DNA from: Ascoidea asiatica
Lineage: Eukaryota; Ascomycota; Saccharomycetes; Ascoideales; Ascoideaceae
DNA length: 64,000 nt
Direction of reading: 5' to 3'
NCBI GenBank assembly: GCA_001600695.1
Contig: BCKQ01000004.1
Span: 558,001 to 622,000 of the forward strand
This document shows positions 63,905 to 64,000 of this stretch, one piece after another. Position 1 is the first letter of the stretch. Each line of letters opens with the position of its first letter. The position numbers and the translations under genes were made by a program. A model generated the notes under the pieces. It saw only the letters and a list, made by a program, of their open reading frames with translations. It had not been told where the DNA came from and did no database searches.

Positions 63905-64000
63905 GAACGACAAATTAGAAAAAAAAAAAAGAAAAATTAAAAAAAATTAGAAAAATCAAAAGTTAAAAAAACAAACTTACTTTTCGATCTTAAATGGCTC

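Noticed and set aside
1-64000. tRNA genes
   Set aside because: I looked for the B box GGTTCGANNCC on both strands and found only partial matches (for example near 7276 and 55108) without an A box or cloverleaf.

Overview
The window is nuclear DNA of a budding yeast (Saccharomycotina). Evidence: clear orthologues of yeast proteins (RRN11, VPS71, TRS85, ATP17, TSR2, LSM6), compact mostly intronless genes on both strands, and a few introns with GTATGT/GTAAGT donors and TACTAAC/TACTAAT branch points. The DNA is strongly AT-rich, and Asn-rich (AAT)n tracts run through many proteins. A velvet-domain protein, a Lon protease of peroxisomal type and an intron-rich DMC1 argue for a lineage outside the Saccharomyces/Candida model yeasts. 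I cannot name the species, and the CTG decoding cannot be settled here.

Layout. 1-9.8 kb: velvet regulator, PEF1 (two exons), CAB2, RPS10 (two exons, 536-nt intron), SAM37-like. 10.7-21.1 kb: CAT2, then convergent VPS71, large UBP2, mitochondrial MSW1. 21.5-31.4 kb: RRN11, convergent CCC2 copper ATPase, ATP17, convergent LSM6, GET3, convergent TPR membrane protein (MGR3-like). 32-33 kb: a probable small two-exon gene I cannot name. 33.7-43 kb: ceramide synthase LAG1/LAC1, flavocytochrome b2-like dehydrogenase, APC2 (with a probable 18-nt first exon), divergent TSR2, convergent MEP2-type ammonium transporter. 44.4-54.7 kb: DIP2/UTP12, convergent Lon, divergent TRS85. 54.7-62.4 kb: two gene-poor blocks around one CCHC zinc-knuckle gene; one block holds a possible decayed element. 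62.4-63.9 kb: DMC1 in six exons.

The genes are unrelated housekeeping functions rather than an operon-like system. They cover mitochondrial biogenesis and energy (SAM37-like, CAT2, MSW1, ATP17, MGR3-like), ribosome production (RRN11, TSR2, DIP2, RPS10), membrane traffic and insertion (GET3, TRS85), protein turnover (UBP2, APC2, Lon) and meiosis (DMC1). The most notable protein-level observations are the velvet regulator, an Asn in place of the invariant Gly of the DKTGT motif in the copper ATPase, and a CNBP/Gis2-like protein reduced to three knuckles plus an Asn-rich tail.

At the DNA level, intergenic promoter regions carry islands that look richer in G+C than the genes they precede. Several hold perfect inverted repeats, and a symmetric 10-mer, GTCACCTGAC (with relatives), recurs about 240-290 bp upstream of three genes. 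The 43.6-44.2 kb island is unusually dense in perfect stems and may encode a structured RNA.
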